A DNA stretch of 64,000 nucleotides from Pseudomonadota bacterium (lineage in GTDB: Bacteria; Pseudomonadota; Alphaproteobacteria; Rhizobiales; Hyphomicrobiaceae). The translations under genes and the position numbers were made by a program. Shown here piece by piece: positions 61,663 through 64,000 of the stretch (positions within the stretch are counted from its first letter, which is position 1; every line of letters begins with the position of its first letter). The DNA lies in assembly GCA_018242215.1 (NCBI GenBank), contig JAFECG010000017.1, forward strand, positions 62,001 through 126,000, given 5' to 3'. The notes beneath the pieces were generated by a model that saw only the letters and a program-made list of their open reading frames with translations, did not search any database and had not been told where the DNA came from.

Positions 61663-61684
61663 CATCGACATCGACATCGACATC
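61661..61684. repeat. Four tandem GACATC repeats
   Basis: Four head-to-tail copies of GACATC begin at the stop codon of the CRP-type gene. The frame through them encodes only an Asp-Ile run and is not a gene. They probably arose by slippage. Confidence 0.6.
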
Positions 61685-61715
61685 GAGGTCCGTGTCCGCT
61701 TTTGCAAAATAGCAT

Positions 61716-61751
61716 GTTGCCCGACATCTGGCTTTATTGATGTCGGGCAAC
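61716..61751. terminator. Strong hairpin between the CRP-type gene and hmp
   Basis: GTTGCCCGACATC and its perfect complement form a 13-base stem with a 10-base loop. It lies between convergent genes and could end transcription from both sides, although a clear T-run is lacking. Confidence 0.6.
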
Positions 61752-61789
61752 CAGTCGGGTACGGCATTTTCAACGCGGGCGCGCCTTCG

Positions 61790-63022
61790 TCAGGCGAACG
61801 CCGTGATTTCCTCCTTAGGCCCGAAGAATTCAAAATGCTGCCGCGTGTCCGGAACATTCCAGGCATTCAGAAGGCGGCGCATATGGGCGAGAAAAGGTGG
61901 AGGCCCGCAATAGTAATACTCGGCGTCACGATCAGTGATCATGGTTTCGATGAGCGTTGAATCTATAAAGCCTTCGCTGGATTCAATTCCGTTGCTGCGG
62001 ACCGGCTTTTGCTGATCGAGATAGCGAAAGTGCGCTTTCAAATTTTTGTGCCGTGTCTTGAGATCTTCAATGGCGGTTTTGAAAGCCTGCACCTCTTCAT
62101 TCTGGCAGCCGTGGATAAAGGCGACCTCACGTCGAGGAGACTTTTGAAGACAACTTTGCAGCATGCTCATCAGCGGAGTAATTCCAATTCCGCCTGCGAT
62201 CAGGACCAGCGGTCGCTCGTTCTCGCGTGCAGGATCGAGAAAGAATTCTCCGCAAGGCGGCGCGACATCCAAGATCGCTCCAACGGCTAAGTCGTTATGC
62301 AATAGATTTGAGACATATCCCGGAGGAACCGCCCCGTCGATGCCGTCTTCCCGCTTAACGCTAATCCGCAGCCAGTCGCTATTGGGTTTAGCCGAAAGGC
62401 TATATTGGCGTATCGTCGTCAGTCCATCATCAGTCGGCACGCGAACGCTGATATATTGACCGGGTTTGAACATCGGCAGCGGGCCTTTGTCTTCTGGAGT
62501 AAGGTACAAGGACGTAACGACGCTGCTTTCCCGTTCTCTCTTTGATATGATGAAACGTCGAAATCCTTCCCAACCTCCAGGCACCGATGCAGCTTCATGG
62601 TATATCTGCGCCTCGCGATTGATCAGGATATCGGCCAAAAATTCGTAGGCCTCACCCCATGCCGCGATAATTTCATCGGTCGCGGCGCTTCCCAAGACCT
62701 CTCGAATGGAAGCCAGGAGGTTTTTGCCGACAATCGGATAATGTTCGGGCTTGATCTGAAGCGATGCGTGCTTTTGCGCGATAAGCTCCACGGCTTCTTT
62801 GAGCTGGCCGAGATTGTCAATGTTCGCGGCGTAAGCGCAAATTGCAGATGCCAAGGCAGCCTGTTGTTTCCCGGCGGCCTGATTTGCGCGATTGAAATAG
62901 GGGAGAACTTCCGGGTTGTGAGAAAACATCCGTTCGTAGAAGTGTCGTGTCAATGTATTCCCGTGCTCCTGAAGAACGGGAGCGGTAGCCTTGACGATGC
63001 CGATGGTCTTCTCACTGAGCAT
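61790..63022 (-). CDS. hmp: Flavohaemoglobin Hmp (NO dioxygenase)
   Basis: A 410-residue protein of standard Hmp length: globin domain (SEKTIGIVKATAPVLQEHG; proximal His region HASLQIKPEHYPIVG near residue 85), FAD domain (RQYSLSAKPNSDWLRISVKRE) and NAD domain (LVLIAGGIGITPLMSML; YYCGPPPFL). It converts NO and oxygen to nitrate in the cytoplasm. The start at 63022 matches the family; the longer frame to 63166 would cross the NsrR-like box. Confidence 0.95.
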   Translation of the reverse strand: MLSEKTIGIVKATAPVLQEHGNTLTRHFYERMFSHNPEVLPYFNRANQAAGKQQAALASAICAYAANIDNLGQLKEAVELIAQKHASLQIKPEHYPIVGKNLLASIREVLGSAATDEIIAAWGEAYEFLADILINREAQIYHEAASVPGGWEGFRRFIISKRERESSVVTSLYLTPEDKGPLPMFKPGQYISVRVPTDDGLTTIRQYSLSAKPNSDWLRISVKREDGIDGAVPPGYVSNLLHNDLAVGAILDVAPPCGEFFLDPARENERPLVLIAGGIGITPLMSMLQSCLQKSPRREVAFIHGCQNEEVQAFKTAIEDLKTRHKNLKAHFRYLDQQKPVRSNGIESSEGFIDSTLIETMITDRDAEYYYCGPPPFLAHMRRLLNAWNVPDTRQHFEFFGPKEEITAFA

Positions 63023-63079
63023 GTTGCTTCCCTTCGCTGTTGCGGCAACGAACTTGCCGGTATCTAGCGCAATAGCTAA

Positions 63080-63102
63080 AAGAGATATTTTAAATGTATC
63101 TT
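63080..63102. promoter_or_regulatory. NsrR-type operator upstream of hmp
   Basis: Read on the minus strand this 23-base element is AAGAT-ACATTT-A-AAATAT-CTCTT, close to the NsrR consensus (AAGATGYATTT and its mirror half). It lies 58 bases before the hmp start. The regulator gene nsrR is divergent and adjacent. Confidence 0.75.
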
Positions 63103-63276
63103 TTGGGTCAAGAAGGACGAGGGAGCCAAATTGCCACGCGCGCATGCCTTGAGGGATCGCGTCCAAATCTCGATGCCATGGTGATCATTCCCGGCACGTC
63201 TTCCCAAAGTTGCTAAGCGGATCTGCCCGCTATACCTTCAGGACTTTGCTCATGAACGAGCGAGGCGGGTGTCGCG

Positions 63277-63726
63277 ATGCAGTTGACCAACTTCACAGAT
63301 TATAGCCTACGCGTCCTTCTCTACGCTGCGAGCCAGGGCGACCGCCGCATCACGATTGAAGAGACCGCCAGTCTCTACGGTATTTCTCGCGCACACTTGA
63401 TGAAGGTGGTGAACCAACTCACCAGCACGGGCTTCCTCAAATCACTCCGCGGGCGTTCGGGGGGCGTCATCTTAGCGAAACCTCCAGAGAAAATTCTTCT
63501 CGGAGACGTGATTCGCGCAACTGAACCCGATTTCGCGCTTGTCGAATGCTTCGGTACGGACAACCATTGTGCGATCACTCCCCGTTGCAAATTGCGCGGG
63601 GTGCTCAGCGAAGCCCGCGCCGAATTTCTCGCGACCCTGGATCGCTATACCCTGGCGGATATCGCTCTCAAACGGCGCGATTTTCCCCGCGAGGCTTTGA
63701 GGGAGCATGAAGAAGCCAAAAATTGA
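63277..63726 (+). CDS. nsrR: NsrR nitric-oxide-sensing repressor (Rrf2 family)
   Basis: A 149-residue Rrf2 protein. The winged helix is at the N-terminus (MQLTNFTDYSLRVLLYAA; ISRAHLMKVVNQLTSTGFL), and the [Fe-S] ligands are Cys91, Cys98 and Cys104 in ECFGTDNHCAITPRC, the NsrR spacing apart from one or two residues. NO destroys the cluster and lifts repression of hmp. Its last 20 bases overlap the next gene. Confidence 0.9.
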   Translation: MQLTNFTDYSLRVLLYAASQGDRRITIEETASLYGISRAHLMKVVNQLTSTGFLKSLRGRSGGVILAKPPEKILLGDVIRATEPDFALVECFGTDNHCAITPRCKLRGVLSEARAEFLATLDRYTLADIALKRRDFPREALREHEEAKN

Positions 63727-64000
63727 ATTGATCGAGATCAAAATCAAACGCGCGTACGAACCCGCGGATGAAAGCGACGGCGCACGCATCCTCGTCGATC
63801 GACTTTGGCCGCGAGGACTGTCGAAAACGCGCGCTGCCCTCAGCATGTGGCTGAAAGAAATCGCGCCGAGCTCGGAGCTAAGAACCTGGTTTGGACACGA
63901 TCCGAAGAAGTTCGAGGAATTCCGAAGGCGCTACCGTCTCGAGCTTGCTGCGAACGGGGATGCGGTCAAGTCAGTTGTCAACCTATTGAAACGAGGCCCT
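63707..64000 (+). CDS. DUF488-family protein, truncated at the window edge
   Basis: The first 98 codons of a gene starting at ATG 63707 inside the end of nsrR. The product has IKIKRAYEPADESDGARILVDRLWPRGLSKT (residues 12-42) and WFGHDPKKFEEFRRRY, both typical of DUF488. No stop occurs before base 64000; a full-length member would need roughly 20 more codons. Function unknown in this family; the overlap with nsrR suggests co-expression under NO stress. Confidence 0.8.
   Translation, partial: MKKPKIELIEIKIKRAYEPADESDGARILVDRLWPRGLSKTRAALSMWLKEIAPSSELRTWFGHDPKKFEEFRRRYRLELAANGDAVKSVVNLLKRGP

Noticed and set aside
61649..61960. Plus-strand frame with an Asp-Ile repeat
   Set aside because: The repeat comes from GACATC slippage, and the frame runs antisense into hmp.
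1..64000. tRNA, rRNA, CRISPR, transposase or phage genes
   Set aside because: No supporting sequence was seen in reading the window.

Overview
The window reads as a chromosomal segment of a Hyphomicrobium-like alphaproteobacterium (Hyphomicrobiales). The main reason is one long sulfur-oxidation locus whose gene order (soxT1A, shdrR, lipS1, lipT, lipS2, slpl(AB), dsrE, shdrC1B1AHC2B2, lbpA2, cytochrome P450, tusA, soxT1B, soxR, soxS, soxXA, soxYZB) matches what I recall for Hyphomicrobium denitrificans. It is followed by a methanethiol oxidase operon of the type described in methylotrophic Hyphomicrobium. The DNA is GC-rich, almost fully coding and uniform in style. I see no tRNA, rRNA, insertion sequence, prophage or CRISPR array.

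Layout. 1-1802: a copper gene group (DUF2946-like protein, CopC, CopD). 1807-27389: the sulfur core. A lipoate-assembly operon (LipS1, LipT, LipS2, sLpl(AB), a glutaminase-fold protein) makes the cofactor for the lipoate-binding protein LbpA2. DsrE3C and TusA carry sulfane sulfur, and the sHdrC1B1AHC2B2 complex oxidises it. A truncated periplasmic Sox system (SoxXA, SoxYZ, SoxB; no SoxCD) feeds thiosulfate in, and two YeeE/YedE-type SoxT1 transporters flank the locus. Two ArsR-type thiol-switch repressors, each with cysteines at 50 and 116, sit beside recurrent ATATTC-N8-GAATAT-like operators. 27390-33968: a porin, then mtoX-SCO1/SenC-mauG for methanethiol oxidation and a LysR regulator. 34210-42474: a two-component system, a type II sulfide:quinone oxidoreductase, a small unlisted membrane protein gene, a DUF442 sulfurtransferase-like protein, a TauE/SafE exporter, and an OsmC-dihydrolipoamide dehydrogenase-GcvH-like-CcdA operon that looks like a second lipoyl/thiol module. 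42778-45177: a ClC chloride channel facing a MarR regulator, with a palindromic operator between them.

45478-56132 is nitrate assimilation: nasT-nasS sensor genes, then a leader RNA with an ANTAR-type hexaloop hairpin and an intrinsic terminator, then narK-globin-nirB-nirD-nasA-porin. 56133-57012 is a gene graveyard. 57013-63726 is mostly nitric-oxide stress: quinol NO reductase with a cupin, a small membrane protein, a CRP/FNR regulator, flavohaemoglobin Hmp with an NsrR-like box, and nsrR. A DUF488 gene runs off the right edge.

Taken together the genes describe a methylotroph that oxidises thiosulfate, sulfide and methylated thiols and assimilates nitrate while detoxifying NO. The most useful new observations are the shared operator, three small ORFs (two translationally coupled to larger genes), a glutaminase-fold protein without its catalytic cysteine, a flavocytochrome-type flavoprotein without the FAD-linking cysteine, and the OsmC-Lpd-GcvH-CcdA module.
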